Part shown: one piece after another, positions 35,701 to 49,100 of the stretch
Layout of the letters: the number at the start of each line of letters is the position of its first letter
How positions within the stretch are numbered: the stretch's first letter is position 1
Assembly (NCBI GenBank): GCA_963693085.1
Contig: OY856409.1
Location: forward strand, 295,282,058 to 295,346,057
Origin: Alisma plantago-aquatica
Lineage: Eukaryota; Streptophyta; Magnoliopsida; Alismatales; Alismataceae
Length of the DNA: 64,000 nt
Reading direction: 5' to 3'
The notes under the pieces: model-generated
What the model was told of the DNA's origin: nothing
Database searches by the model: none
Seen by the model: only the letters and a program-made list of their open reading frames with translations
Program-made: the position numbers and the translations under genes

Positions 35701-38435
35701 AAGCTAGACTAATTACGACACAAAGAACATGGTTTTTTGTTGTGTTTGGGTTGCTAAGTTTTGTTTTATGGTTATAACATAATTTAGATTACACTATTTA
35801 TCCTTATATATATTATTATATATCCTTTTTTATCAATAAATAGTAATCAGAGTCATATTAACTTTAAATTGCTATGAATGAATCTCATTTATTGAATTAC
35901 TCTTCAAGTTCATTAATGACAACATTAAGTCATATAATATCATGCTATTTGTATCCTTTTATACTAAAGCCCCAATTATTATTCCCCTTGATATAATAAG
36001 CATGAATTACCTATAATTAGTTGTATGTGTATTTAATCCCATCATATTACCCATTAATCGTATTTTAGTCATTATATATGCCTCCCATCATATTACCCAT
36101 TAATCACATTTTAGTTGTTATATATGCCTCACTGAACCATGAAGCATATTTGACATAATTAATGAATATAACTCACTTATCAAGCATGACTTAGATTTCA
36201 AATTCATTTTAAGATTATCAATGTATATTATGTTATCATGAAACCTAACGATGCTAATGCATTACATGAAGTACCAAGTATATGCAAATTAGGTTGGTTA
36301 ATGATAAGAAACTAGGGTTTATGGCAATTAGAGCATCTAACACAACATCACTATATTCCAAGATAAGGGTTAGATCACATATCAATTTCATCATCATATG
36401 ATGTTTTATAGCTCTAGAGTGTGGTTAGGGTTACATATGACCTTAGTTAGGGTTTCAATATGAGTTACATCTTTACATTTGTAACTAATGTTCATTAAGG
36501 TATAAACAAGTGTATTAGGTTTTATGTGTATCCTTGTTTGGCCAAAACTATTGATATAAGCATACAAGCATCACATCCAAGTGTATAGGGCTTCTAGAGT
36601 AAAAATGCTAGGTCTTGATATGTTATAGATTGGATTCTTATAGAAATTAGTAGATGTCAGCATCAATTGAGCCCTAGTCACTTAGACTCTCTAAAAATCA
36701 TATTGTAGAGTTATAGCTAGAACATACATAGATATCACATAAATAGGTGAAAAATGGAGTCAAAAGGTGAGGTATGATTGGATGAAAGTAGGTTATGCCA
36801 ACACAACATAATTTCAACCTATTGTCAAAGCAAAGAGAAGGAAAAACTTTATAACAAAACTTCAAGATATGCTCCAGGATGACACCTTTATGGGATATTT
36901 GGGCTACATGTTGGGAAAAATCCAATTGGAAATGTCCTTGTTATTGCATGTAGATATCATACAAAATACTAAGATTTCCTTACCAATGAAATGTTGAAAT
37001 TTTTGTAACATATGTGATTCTTACTCAAAGATGGAATTTGTATGCATTCTACTGATTAATTATATCTCTCTCATGACAAGGAACTTATAGATGAAATTTA
37101 GCAAGGTTGTTTGTTGCTGAAATATGAATAGATACATACCTTTTGAGGTAATGGTTGGACTTTAATGAGTATGTGACCTTGATATGGCCTAATATGATGA
37201 AAAGGCTAAGTGTTAGACATATTTGAACATGATGTAGGGATCTTTCTAAAGATTCTAAGGTATCATATACTTGATTTCGTTATAGAATGAATTTATGTAT
37301 TGTTTTATATGATGGTTGTTTAATAAAAGATGAGTAAATGGCTATATTAATCAAGTGAACTATAATTTTGTACTATCATGTGACCATCAAACTATCCAAT
37401 TTGTGAAATTCAGATAGTGAAAGGGGTAACCTTGTATTAGTCTTGTATCATATAGAGGTACAAATTCATATATTATTGACTATATGCAGGTAATAGAGGG
37501 ACAGTTTCCTCATTACCTTAATACAATTTATGTATATGGTTGTGGTTGAGGCTTTATATCCAGTTATATGTGACAATGTGAATGACATATGTAACATCAT
37601 GATTTTAGACATGTAATTATCTCTAATTATATATAAATAATCTTAGATCACATTTAGTGAGAATATACTTCACAACCACTAGATAATGGTTCGAGTGGTA
37701 CACCTCATGATACCCAAGGCTTTGATAATAAAATGACTAACCAAGTCGTGTAGTGATACTTGTATTTGTATCTTTCCAATTCACATTGTGATGCTTTAGT
37801 GCCCTTATATACCTTGACGAAACTACTTGTATTGCCACTATATTATAAATACTATTGAATATACCATGTCAAGTTAATTGGTTTTCCTTTAATATGTTGA
37901 CATTAGTATTCTGGTGTGCCTAAAATGCTTTGCAATTGCTATATCATATTGTTGGGACAAAATATCACTAATGTTGTTCTCCACATCTTTTTATGTGCTC
38001 AGCCTCATACCCATAATTATAACAAAGAGGATCCTCCTTTGGATGGTCATTTGTATAAGAGGGTTCCCCTTAAGCGTTCAGGATTTGTCTAGAGTTGTCC
38101 CTATATGGATGAGTCCTAGTATGGTGATTTATATCACAATGTATGCAAGGCTCTGATTTGGATTTTGTGACGTGTATAAATGCTCATGTTATAAACTTTG
38201 ACAGGAATACATTTTGTATACAGGTTGTAACAATGGTCACTAGTGATATCCATGTATAGTTACATGTTAGTAATGAATATGATGGCTCTTTTATGTGTTT
38301 ATGTGTGGCTTTCTGGCTAGAATTTTTATCTTAAGATTTGTTCCCTTCTTATTTATGATGCTAAACAAGATCTTGTTGGAATTTTTGTTTTGAGTAGTCT
38401 CACTTTGATGTGGCACCCTGGGTTAGGGTGTCACA
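32768..38435 (+). repeat. 5' LTR of element D (left end uncertain)
   Basis: The last 1.57 kb (from about 36870) clearly aligns with 53145-54712, for example ATGCTCCAGGATGACACC with TTTGGGCTACATGTTGGGAAAA. The LTR ends GGGTGTCACA just before the primer site. Upstream, order and wording (a short repeat with CTAAAACC at 33535-33575; GAGGTGGCCC near 34450) resemble the Del-type LTR upstream regions at 27336 and 49659, but I could not align 35560-36860 by eye. A further insertion inside this stretch is possible. Confidence 0.55.
36038..36129. repeat. 46-bp tandem duplication
   Basis: Two adjacent 46-bp units (36038-36083 and 36084-36129) start CCCATCATATTACCCATTAA and differ at a few bases. The partner LTR lacks an obvious equivalent. 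Confidence 0.9.
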
Positions 38436-38440
38436 TTTGG

Positions 38441-38452
38441 TGGTATCAGAGC
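38441..38452 (+). other. Primer binding site of element D (tRNA-iMet)
   Basis: A perfect TGGTATCAGAGC, five bases after the LTR end at 38435. The wider context TTTGGTGGTATCAGAGC is typical of Del/Tekay elements and sets the element orientation as plus. Confidence 0.93.
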
Positions 38453-38779
38453 TTAGGTTCCTAGAGTTAACGAGGACATAGGATGCCCTGTATGTGGTCA
38501 CTTATTCTCCATATATAATCACCATTGGTGGTTATGTATATATGGTTGAACATCATGAAGATTATGCCAAGAGTAGTTTTGTGTCATTCATGACTGGAGA
38601 GAGGTAGAGGGTATCTCATTAGAGAATATCCAAGGTGGAACCTACACAACATATACCAGTGTCCTATGCCATTAGTTGACTTAGCATTTTCAGATACCTA
38701 ATGGCTGCCACATTGCACATTAAAAGATAGGATATTGATTCCGTCAAAAAGGTGTCATCATGATGTGCAAAATCTTCTC

Positions 38780-39690
38780 AGGATCTAGATAAAACCTTTC
38801 ATAGGTTGAAGATATTGGGTTCCAATTATTATGATGGAATGTATGATCTTGTGGATGTGGATCTTTGGTAGATAGAGCCTGAGAAGGCATTTTAGATTTT
38901 GGATATAGTATAGGAGGACGAGATTAAGCATGATATATACCTTCTAAAAGGTAGAATTTTCCATTGGTAGGTCATGGATAAAGAGAAGAGGCCTAGGGAA
39001 GTGATTACCTAGGATAAGTTCTATAGGGACTTGGAGGGCGATTACTTTCCTCAATCTTACTTGGAAAGAAGATGAATCAGTTGAGCACTTATGTCAAAGG
39101 ACATTGTCAGTGAATGACTATAAAGCACATTTCATGGATTTGTTGAGGTTTTTTCCTCACTTATCTACCACAATGAAGAAAGGATTAGATATTCCAATAA
39201 AAATTTGAATGTGGATTTGATGTAATTAGTGTCTACTCTAGATATATGTGTGAATTTTTCATCTCTCATGGAAGTAGTTAGTGTTTTAAGTTGTGTGATA
39301 TATTTGATTAGAGGAATCCCCCTCCTTTATATAGGGTAAGGAGGAAGCATACATATAGTAGACTTAACCCTAATGGGCCAAGACACACTTGGGCCCATAT
39401 ACAAATAGACTCAAATAACTTAATTTACTAAATTAACCAGAATCTCTAATAGTTAGAAGGATTGAAAGGAAGATAGTGGTTTTTCATGTTGTTGAGTCAA
39501 GGAAGAGGTCATCTTCACCTAATAGTAGATAGTAGAGTAGTAATATGAGTCCAAGGTATTCGACGTCACAACAACAACAAAAGAAACACTCACAATAGAG
39601 GCATGTTGTGTTAGAACCAAGGCACATGTTTAGTTATAATGGTCACCCAGTAGGGGTAGAGATTGAATATTTCCTTCCTCTAGGGGTAAT
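38780..39690 (+). pseudogene. Ty3/gypsy gag relic of element D
   Basis: Decayed capsid: FHRLKILGSNYYDGMYDLVD, then EPEKAF, ILDIV, LLKGRIFHW, EKRPREVIT, DKFYRDLEGDYFPQSY and, after a frame change, YKAHFMDLLRFFPHLST. These match the retrotransposon capsid of Del/Tekay elements in order. Several in-frame TAGs stand where the family has Trp or Gln, as expected from cytosine deamination. A 168-bp insertion splits the end of the domain (39282-39449). A Ser/Gln-rich stretch follows near 39490-39600. The zinc knuckle is not clear. Confidence 0.78.
39282..39449. mobile_element. 168-bp insertion in D gag flanked by TAGTTAG
   Basis: The gag reading stops making sense here and resumes after it. The block is bordered by TAGTTAG at 39275-39281 and 39450-39456. 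It begins TGTTTTAAG and holds a small hairpin with a TATA-like core (CCTCCTTTATATAGGGTAAGG, 39314 onwards) and CTAATGGGCC. It looks like a fragment or solo LTR of a small non-autonomous LTR element (TRIM-like), but termini and class are uncertain. Confidence 0.5.
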
Positions 39691-40574
39691 ATTTGTGATT
39701 TAATATCGGTGATAGGGGGTCGTCTAATCCATGGCATGGGAAAAATGTAGTACCCACAACACCAAAAACTCGGGTCCATGCCATTTCAAGATGAGGTAGC
39801 AAAATCTATGTGGTCATCTTGTGCACACAAAGACATTTTGCCCCCATTGTATCATGAGGTGACCTATAAATAGATAAATTTAGCAGGGTTCACAACAACC
39901 AATGGTTCTAAAAGAGGACAAGTCTATGCTTCACATGCAGGGTCGTCGGGACCAACAGGAAGGGTGTCCATACCCTTTGGTCATAACAGGTCATATGAAA
40001 CTTTCTTGTTTAGACTAATATTGTAACCTAGGTATGACACAATTATTTATCACTAGAGAGGTGATATCTATACTTGAACTTGCAAGTTAGTAGTAGACAT
40101 AATCAACATTTTTTGGAGACTCCTTTGATAGGTTTTCTATATTGTGAGAGGTGTTTCCATTTTCTATCCTCTAATTCCCAGGGTGTGACATTTGAGTGGA
40201 TATCATGCCACTTGATATAAAAAGGATTTGATGTGATCTTAGGGATGGATATCTTAGAGAAGTATTAGGTTGTCTTGGGATATGGATACAAGGTCACAAA
40301 GTTTAGGGATGGTGATATCTCTTGGTATTTCCAAGTAGATAGGAAGATCCTCCCTATATGTTTGGTATCATCATCCGTAGTTGAGAAGATGATGAGGCAA
40401 TGATGTGCCTCTTTCTTAGAGCATGTTGTAGATACCAAGGAAAAGAGTTTGATGATAAAGGATGTTCTAGTGGTGTAGGAATTTTAGGACATGTTTCCTA
40501 ATGAGTTTCTCGGTGTTCCACCATGTAGATACATCGACTTTGTGATCAATCTGTTACATAGTATACAACCCATA
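39691..40574 (+). pseudogene. Protease to RT-start relic of element D
   Basis: After the gag, words such as TTNGSKRGQVYAS, then ILEKY-like remains, SQSLGMVISLGISK-type fragments, LSWDMDTRSQ, and finally EFLGVPPCRYIDFVINLL with HSIQP follow the order protease, linker, RT N-terminus of Del/Tekay elements (family wording PGLPPxREIDFxIDLxPGTxPI). The protease active site is not identifiable. The frame ends at about 40574, where element E begins. Confidence 0.72.
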
Positions 40575-40577
40575 GAA

Positions 40578-43500
40578 CAATCACAGTCTCAACACTCAAC
40601 AAGATATATTAGACAATGTTGTTTATTACAATCTTTCAAAAACATATTCAAGAGTACAATATTACAGGTCTACTCATGTATACTAGGGATCTTACAAAAA
40701 AGAACATATGACATATCTCACCAAGCCCATCAACATCTAGACATCTCTTAAAATACATGAAACAAGGTGGGTCAAGCACACGAGTTGCCAAGTACATGGC
40801 TAAAAGATACATATACATAAGCTTTGCATAATTTGAAAAGATTTGCATAAGTAAACGAATAAGAAATAAATAAGTTAAGTATTTATAAAAACTAGATCCC
40901 ATATTTTATGTCATTTCACTTCAATTATACTAAAAGCATCATGGATTCATAAGGCCTATGACTATTTCTCTTTGGAAGGTTATGTAAGGGTGCTCAAGAT
41001 TAGTAACCCTTTTATACGTGAGGGAGCTCAAGGCCATCACCAAGAGTTAACCCTGTTTCAGCATTGTATAATGGAGTTTCCATATATTATGTTTGCAAGT
41101 TACAAAACAATGGTATGAGACAAACATCGAGTACATACTATCATACTACATGCAATATGTGAAAAAATAAACAAGCGTACATATGTATATAATTTCAAGA
41201 AAGAAATCCATATCCATATAATTATTAAACTGCATACCAGATTCATAGATTTCATAACCTAACATATCCTTTATCATCTAAAAACAAGGCATACCTAATT
41301 AAGAACAAGATTATATACATTCATTAGATTCTCATCATTAACCCTTATTAGGTTCATTTTAGGGTTTTGGCCAAGTTAGGTTACAAGTTTCTTAATTATA
41401 TGTTTTCTGGTCTTAAACCAATTTAGATGTCATCATGAAGGTGTGGTTCAAGATTCATGTCATTCCAAGGTTTCATATAGACATTACAAGATTTGTGTCA
41501 CTTACTTGCATTTTAGGGTCAAAAGACTCACAAAAGAGTAACCAAGGTCAAGTGTCATCAAGAAATAAGAACCAAACATCTAATAAAGTTTATCTTATAA
41601 ACATCAATTCATAAGAAACACATCCCAATACAGATGGATGTCCCCTAGGATCTAGGCACCATATTCCCAACCTAGGGTATCAACATATCAATCATACATG
41701 TAGGTATGTAGGTATCAACATAGTTCACCTATACCATTAGGGAACGACATATGGATTATGTGGGGCAACCAAAACCAAGTGGTCTGAAGGAGTAGGGAAA
41801 CTATGATTTGGAAAGGGGGGACAAAACATGAGATTAAGATCCATATGACATTTGGGACACAAGGAATACAATCAAGCCATTTTGGAGTACATTGGGTCAT
41901 TATGGATGTATCAAGCCTCACAAGTACCGCCATAGTACAAAGGAGATATACATTAGGCATTTATGTCACTTTTTTATTTGAGTTGAAAAGTTGGACCAAT
42001 TAAAGGGATTGACATTTATGTCATTTAGCATCACAAGATTACTGTTTTTAGATATCCAAGGTAATTGGGTGGATAAAAAAGGTCAAACACACAATTGATT
42101 CAAGTTGTAGTTGATCATTCACATACTAGGGGTATAAATCAATAGGTGTCATATGACTTCAACATAGAAAAGGAGGACAAAGGTGGATATGAGTACCATA
42201 TGGTAGCATAAACTACTAATTTCCAAGTCAGGATGAGATTACAATTCATATTAGATGCAAAATTAGAAACTTAGGGCAAAGTACATCACTAAAGTCCCGG
42301 CCTAGGCACATATGTACAATTAGCATCAAATATAGGAAAAAAAGGATGATTAGGACCTTCATGTACTCAAACATATATAACGACTATTTATTTGAGGATT
42401 GGAGTGTTGATTGAGCATCAAGATCCAAGCTTGAATCTAAGCATGAACTAAACATGGTGAAAGAAGGTCTAAGTTTGTGTTTTAGAAAATCATTAGAAAT
42501 ATAAGAAAAAATTGGACCTGAATGTATTCTCATTGTGTAGGTATTTTTGAGATGATCAAAATGGTATATAGTTTTGTCATTTTTGGACTTCATACCTAAT
42601 TATCATGATTTTTATAATATTTTAGGAAAAAGGGATTATTTCCCTGGATTTACCTTTGATGGCCAGTCGCTCCCCGACATGTGACGTTGAAGAGGAGCAT
42701 GTCTATTTTGGGGTGTCGCCATATCCCATGCCTCACTCCATCACATTGTGCCTAGGCATTTGTGGATTTCTCTTTGGTGTACCCTGCTCCCGTGCGATCA
42801 GAGCCGTCTGTGGAAGGGTCCATCTTGGACCCCAAAGGATCAAAGGCTTGGGCCATCTTCATCTTCTCATGTGATATCTATTCTCTACCAACAGAAGAGG
42901 GGTGAAATAGAATATTTTGCTCCCCTTGCTTCCCTGACTCACCGGCATCACCTTCAACCACTCCAAGCATCAGAAGGGAATGGTTTGGGCCGCTTGCTTT
43001 CGACATTGGCCCAAACACCTGTCGTTGCTCGAGGAGGCCCTATCTCAGCTAGGGGTGATCTCCTTCCATCTCCACTTGGCTGCACCCTCATGAACCCCAC
43101 TCTGTCACATGGCTCCATTGTGGAAATGGAGGAGGTTGGAGGTGATAGCTTGCTCTCTTCCCGCCATGGCGCAAGTGGTAGTGGTGCTAGATTTTGCCCA
43201 TGAGTCCCAGAGTAGGGCTCTAGTAAGAGGGAGGGGCGACAGCAAGCATCCATAGTTGGTGGAAGACCTACGGGAAGATAGAAAAGGAGGAGGAACGACC
43301 AAGGAAGAGGAGCAAGAGTTGAAAGGATGTTTTTATGGTTCACTTCAAGTCCTTCATCATGTGGTCTTTTACCATCATTTCCCAATTTCCATGTAGATGG
43401 TAGAGGAAGAAGAAAGCTCCATCATTTTTTTCCCAAAGAGGAAGGGGGAGAGGGGAAAGAAGCTGGTCTGTGCACTATCTTGGCCTATGGATAGGCCGGC

Positions 43501-43889
43501 CTAAGAGAATAAATCAAGAATAAATGAGTAAAAGAAACATCAAAATAGGGCAACTTCAAAATTGCATAACTAGGGCATTGAAGGTCCGTTTGGGGAAATT
43601 CTTGCACTATTAGATTCAAAATTGAGTCCACTGTAACATGGTATAGATTAGAAATCCAAAAGATCATTGTTTTGAGGTTCAATATTGTATGCAAGAAGGT
43701 GACATGATATAACTTTATATTTAGTCTAAATTCCCAAATTAGAGCCACATACCATGAAATTAGTCATTGAGATGATCAAATTGGGTAATCAACACACTCA
43801 AGTAGTGTGTTTGAAGTTTAATTGAATGATATGGGTCTATTAAAGAGATATAATGAGTGTAATAGATGAGAGAAATCTAGTTTTTCACA
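40578..43889 (-). repeat. 3' LTR of element E (end deleted)
   Basis: Aligned with 46317-49569, for example GTCTCAAC with TGTTTATTACAA, and later GTACACTAGGGATC-like and CAAGGTGGGTCAAGCACAC words. In element sense it starts TGTGAAAAACTAG at 43889. The last 157 bp of the LTR in element sense (present at 46160-46316) are missing. The region 42650-43330 is GC-richer and makes long chance frames (143 and 151 codons) on both strands, which I do not call genes. Confidence 0.8.
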
Positions 43890-44489
43890 TCCTTCCCTCC
43901 TTAAAAGAAATTGTGTCCTCAAAATTCATCCAAGATCACAGTTAAGAGTCAAAGTCAACATTTCATCGTGTTAAGGTGACCAAGTCTTTGTGTCATGGCA
44001 TCCCTCATCATGGGGTGCATACTTAGGTCATCATCATCAAGGTTGTACTCATCTCGATTATATACATATAACTTAGTGGACCATCATATGACATCATTTT
44101 GACATTACGGTTTTCCCATCCTTTATTACACCCATATTACCAGGTGGTTTATCATGTTATGATATCATCATTTGTGTTAGTTTTCCATAATCCTTATCCC
44201 TGTCACATTAGGGTTTTGTTCATGTATTCATGTTGGCTCAAGGTGTGTTGTCAAAAACTATATTATCACTTTCTAAAACTAACATGTCCATCATCATGAC
44301 TTCTAAATGAGATTATATCAAAAGTGCATTTCATCATTATCTTGGATTGCATGCATATTTTAGTTTTCCCACAAACTTCTACCAATTATAATCAATTGTG
44401 TTCATTTATTTTCACTCAGGTCTAAATTTAAACATGGTATTCGTGATATACAAGCTAAAATCTCAAGGCATCACCGTACCAAGTTCATG

Positions 44490-44494
<5 letters not shown>

Positions 44495-44585
<91 letters not shown>
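44495..44585. repeat. (AT)n microsatellite, 91 bp
   Basis: An uninterrupted AT dinucleotide run, the longest simple repeat in the window. It lies in the interior of element E. Confidence 0.97.
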
Positions 44586-44587
<2 letters not shown>

Positions 44588-45478
44588 GTAAGGTATGATT
44601 TCATATTAGGTCTAGGTTATAAGAGTGGTTATCATTCATGTATCATGTTTTTTTTTCACATAAGTGAGATTATTTTCATACATCATGCATTACCTCAAGG
44701 AACAACATTATCATTGACATCAAGGTTTCAAAATTATCTCACTCGTATCTCAAAGGAGCTCTAAAAGATCAAGCCACTCAAGTAAAGACCTACATATGTC
44801 TAGGCAAAACATGCTAACCACCAGCATCTACCCATACCAAACTTTTACCCAATGTACCAAATGAGAGCAACCACTAACCTGAGTATGAGGCTCAACATGG
44901 AGATCACATACCATGTACATCATCTTAGGGTCATGGGATATCTCCCTCACTTATATAGCAAAACAAAATATATCGAATACATCTTCCTATAGGGTTAGAT
45001 CTTTACATAGGAAACCTAGGTTTCAACATTTTTCAAGGGACCACACACTAGGTGGTTCAACTCACATAGAAGTAGTCTAGTGAGGGACTCATCGTCATGT
45101 ATTTCATCATACATAGTTTCAACATATATCATATTTTGGAGTTTAGGTACCCTGACCTTCTCCCTTAGAGGGTCGACTTATATCAAGGGGTCACCCTTTT
45201 TGTATGTTCCATGATAGAGGTCCTCCTTGGTAAAGATGTTGAGCCCTGTGTTGGTCTTGAATCATATCTCACATATCATATATCAACATATACAAGACTA
45301 GGAACAAGCAAGCATGCCAACCCACTAGCTATGTTTAGCACATCATGCAAGTCATATGTACCATACATGGTTCTAGGTCTAGCTAGGGTTGCATGGTCAA
45401 ACTCTTCACATATCATCAAACATAATTTGAATCATATTGAAACATCTCATAACACCACATCAACACCATCATCATGGC

Positions 45479-45500
45479 CATCATCATCATCATCATCATC
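45479..45500. repeat. (CAT)n microsatellite
   Basis: About seven CAT units followed by CAACAACAAC. Confidence 0.9.
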
Positions 45501-45693
45501 AACAACAACTTAGGTCATCTAGGCTACTTACTAGCAAAACCTTTATCATGGATCTAGACAACTCTAGAGATTACAACTAGCATCTAAACACTCTCATCTA
45601 GACTTGATGTTACATCTCTTTATCTTAGGCTACATCGACACTCACTGCCTTTCTGCATGTGGTAACAATTTTCATATGTACATATATTAATAC

Positions 45694-45746
45694 TTGAAAT
45701 AGGTTTTCTCCAACGTTGAAATAGGTTTTCTCCAACGTTGAAATAG
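45694..45746. repeat. 22-bp direct duplication
   Basis: Two exact 22-bp units beginning TTGAAATAGGTTTTCTCC (45694-45715 and 45716-45737) are followed by a partial third. The exact identity in an otherwise decayed element suggests a recent slippage event. Confidence 0.9.
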
Positions 45747-46145
45747 ACGATGCAAACCACCATACTAAAAACCAAAACCAAAATGAGTTACCACTCTCAT
45801 CAGGTAGTCTAGTACCATGACACCTAGAGAACTAGTAAGAACTTGTTGTACACATATGTAGCTACCCTAAGCACATGTTACAAACATATGTCTAGGGTTA
45901 TAATGATATATCCCTTTTCTCACCCTCCTAAACCTACAGCCCATACTATAGGATAAAAGGAGGAGAAAAGGAAGGGTTCTAGGATTACACAAGCCTACAC
46001 CTAGTTCTAGAACATCTAGGTTCTAACCTAGAGGTTAAGTCAACTTAGTCCACAAAAGGACATCTTATTAAGTTTCTCAATTTGAGATGTAAAGTGAGTT
46101 TAGTTTGTGTTTCATGTGAGCAATGTTGGTGAAGTTATTGTTCAT

Positions 46146-46157
46146 GCTCTGGTACCA
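46146..46157 (-). other. Primer binding site of element E (tRNA-iMet type)
   Basis: The plus strand reads GCTCTGGTACCA, one transition from the standard GCTCTGATACCA complement. It lies two bases from the LTR start TGTTACATAAC at 46160 and fixes the orientation as minus. Confidence 0.85.
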
Positions 46158-46159
46158 TC

Positions 46160-49100
46160 TGTTACATAACTGTTTGTTACCCAAATCCTAACTCCAATTG
46201 ACTATAAATTCAATGGTGATAGGACCTAGGCGTTCATCCCTAGCATGGTAATATCAAAGTGTGGATGTAGAAGCGTAAAGCTTAGCATACATGAACACAT
46301 AACAAGATAAAAGCACCAATCATAGTCTCAACATACAATGATATATATTAAACAACGATGTTTATTACAAGCTTTAAATTACATATTCAAGAGTACAATT
46401 TTATAGGTATGTTCATGTATACTAGGGATCTTACAACTAGAACATCTGACATATATCACCAAGCATGTTGACTTCTAGCCATCTTTGAACCTATAAAATA
46501 CATGAAACAAGGTGGGTCAAGCACACAAGGTGTCAAGTATAGGACTAAAAGATACATACACATAATCTTTGACTAATTTGAAAATATTTGTGGAAGGAAA
46601 CGAAAAAAATAAATAAGTTATGTATTTAGCAAAACAAGAGACCATATTTGATGTCATTTCACTCCAATTATACTAACAGCATCATTGATTCATAATGCCT
46701 TTGACAACTTCCCATTGAAAGAGTCCATAAGGGTGCTCAAGATTAGCTAACCCTTTTATACATGAGGGACCTCAAGGCCATCACCAAGAGTTAACATTTT
46801 TTCACCATTGTATAATGGAGTTTCTATATATTATGTTTGCAAGTTACAAATCAATGGTACGATACAAACATCAAGTACACACTAGCATACTACATGCAAT
46901 ATGTGAGCTAATAAACAAGAAAACATATGTATCTCATTTCAAGCAATAAATCCATAGTCATATAATTATTAAAGCCCGTACCAAATTCATGGATTTCATA
47001 ACCTAATGTATCCTTGATCATCTAGCAACGAGCCATACCTGATTAACAACAAGATTACATACATTCATTAGATTCCATCATTAACCCTAATTAGGTTCAT
47101 TTTACTGTTTTGGTCATGTTAGGTTACAAGTTTCTTAATCATATGTTTATCGGTCTTAAACTGATTTAGAGGTCATCATTAAGGTGTGGTTCAAGATTCA
47201 TGTCATTCCAAGGTTTGATATGGACACTACAAGATTTGTGTCACTTACTTGCACTTTAGGGTCAAAGACTCACAAAATAGTAACCAAGTCAAGTGTCATA
47301 AAGAAATAATAACCAAACATCAAAGATGGTTTAGATTATAAGCACTAGGTCATAATAAATGCATTCTAATATAGGAGGATGTCTCGTAGGATCTAGGCAC
47401 CATATTCCCAACCTTGGGTATCAACATATCAATCATACATGCAGGTATCAACATTGTTCACCTATACCATTAGGGAACAACATATGGATTTATGGGGAAA
47501 CTAAAACCAAGTGATCATAAGGAGTATGGAAACTATGATTTGGAAAGGAGGGACAAGACATGAGATTAAGAGCCATATCACATTGGCACACATGGAATGC
47601 AATCAAACCATTTTGGAACACATTAGGTTGTTATTGATGTATCAAGCATCACAAATACCATCATAGTACAAAGGGGATATACATTAGGCATTTATGTCAC
47701 TAAGAATCACAAGATTAATGGTTTCAGATATCCAAGTAATTGGGTGAATAAAAAAAGGTCAAACACACCATTGATTGAAGTTGTAGTCAATCATTCACAA
47801 ACTAGGGGTACATTCAAATAATTAGTTGTCATATGACTTCAACATAGTAAAAGAGGACAAAGGTGGATATGAGTACCATATGGTAGCATAAAGCTACTAA
47901 TTTCCAAGTCAGGATGAGATTAGAATTCAAATTAGATGCAAAATTAGAAACTTAGGGCAAAGTACATTACTAAAGTCCCAACCTAGGCACATATGTACCA
48001 TTAGCATCAAATATTGTACAAAAAGGTTGATTAGTTCCTTCATGTAGTCAAACATGTATAATGACAACCACTTTGGGTATTGGTGAGTAGATTGAGCATC
48101 AAGATCCAAGCTCGTAATCATGCACTAAACATGGTCAAAGAAGGTTTAAGTTTGTATTTTAGCAAATCAGGAGAACTAGAAGAATATTTTGGCCTGAAAG
48201 TAAGCTCATTGTGTAGGACTTTTTGAGACAATCAAAATAGTATATAGTTTTGTCATCTTTGGACTTAAAATCTAATTATCATAATTTTTACAAGATTTGA
48301 GGTAAAAAGGGATTAATTCCTTGGTTTTACCTTCGATGGTCAGTCGCTCATCGACATGTGGCCAAAAAGGAGCATGTGCATGTTAGGGTGTCGCTTGCTC
48401 CTGCACCTCACTCCATTGCACCACTCCTGGGCAGTTGGGGATCGTTCCACGGTGTACCTTCTTCCGCGCAATAACAGTCGTTCGTGGAAGGGTCCATCTT
48501 GGACCTGACGGGATAAACGGCTCGGGTCGTCATCCCCTTCTTGTGCGATCTCTATTCTCTTCTAGCAGAATAGGGGTGAAATAGAGGATTTCATTCCCCT
48601 TTCTTCCCTAACTCATCGACGTCACCTGCAGTGACTCAAAGCACTGGAAGGGAATGGTGTGGGTACTTGCTTCTCCTCTGTTGGCCCTAACACATGTCCC
48701 AGCTCAAGGAGGCCCTATCTCGGCTAGGGGTGATCTCCTTCTAGATCCTCTTAGCTACACCCACACGAACCCCTTGTTGTCACATGGCTCCATGGCACAA
48801 AGGGAGGAGGTTGGAGGCGTCTTCTTTCTCTCTTCCCACCACGACGCAAGTGGTGGTGGTGTTAGATTCCAAGCATGAGTCCCAGAGTAGGTCTCCACTA
48901 AGAGGGAGGGGCGGTGGCAAGCGTCAATAGTTGGTGGAAAACCTAGGAGAAGATAGAAAAGGAGGAAGAATGACTAAGGAAAGAGGATTAAGAATAGAAA
49001 GGAGGCTATAAATGGAGCAGGGAAAGGGGTTTTTAGGGTTCACGTCATGCCCTTCAACCTGTGGTTGTTTACCACCATTTCCCGATTTCCCTATAGATGG

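Larger units (their letters stand above)
43890..46159 (-). other. Interior of element E, no gag-pol
   Basis: From the 5' side in element sense: primer site (46146-46157), a non-coding leader with a 22-bp duplication (45694-45737), a (CAT)n run at 45479-45500, a 91-bp (AT)n run, and at the 3' side DEFEDTISFK-like wording (about 43900-43935) that may be the vestige of a Ty3/gypsy Pol tail, next to the purine-rich tract (43890-43906). No other coding content is visible. Confidence 0.65.

Noticed and set aside
42656..43385. Overlapping frames of 143 and 151 codons on opposite strands.
   Set aside because: They lie in the GC-richer part of the element E LTR. The second LTR copy (48340-49210) does not keep the same frames and no family is recognisable.
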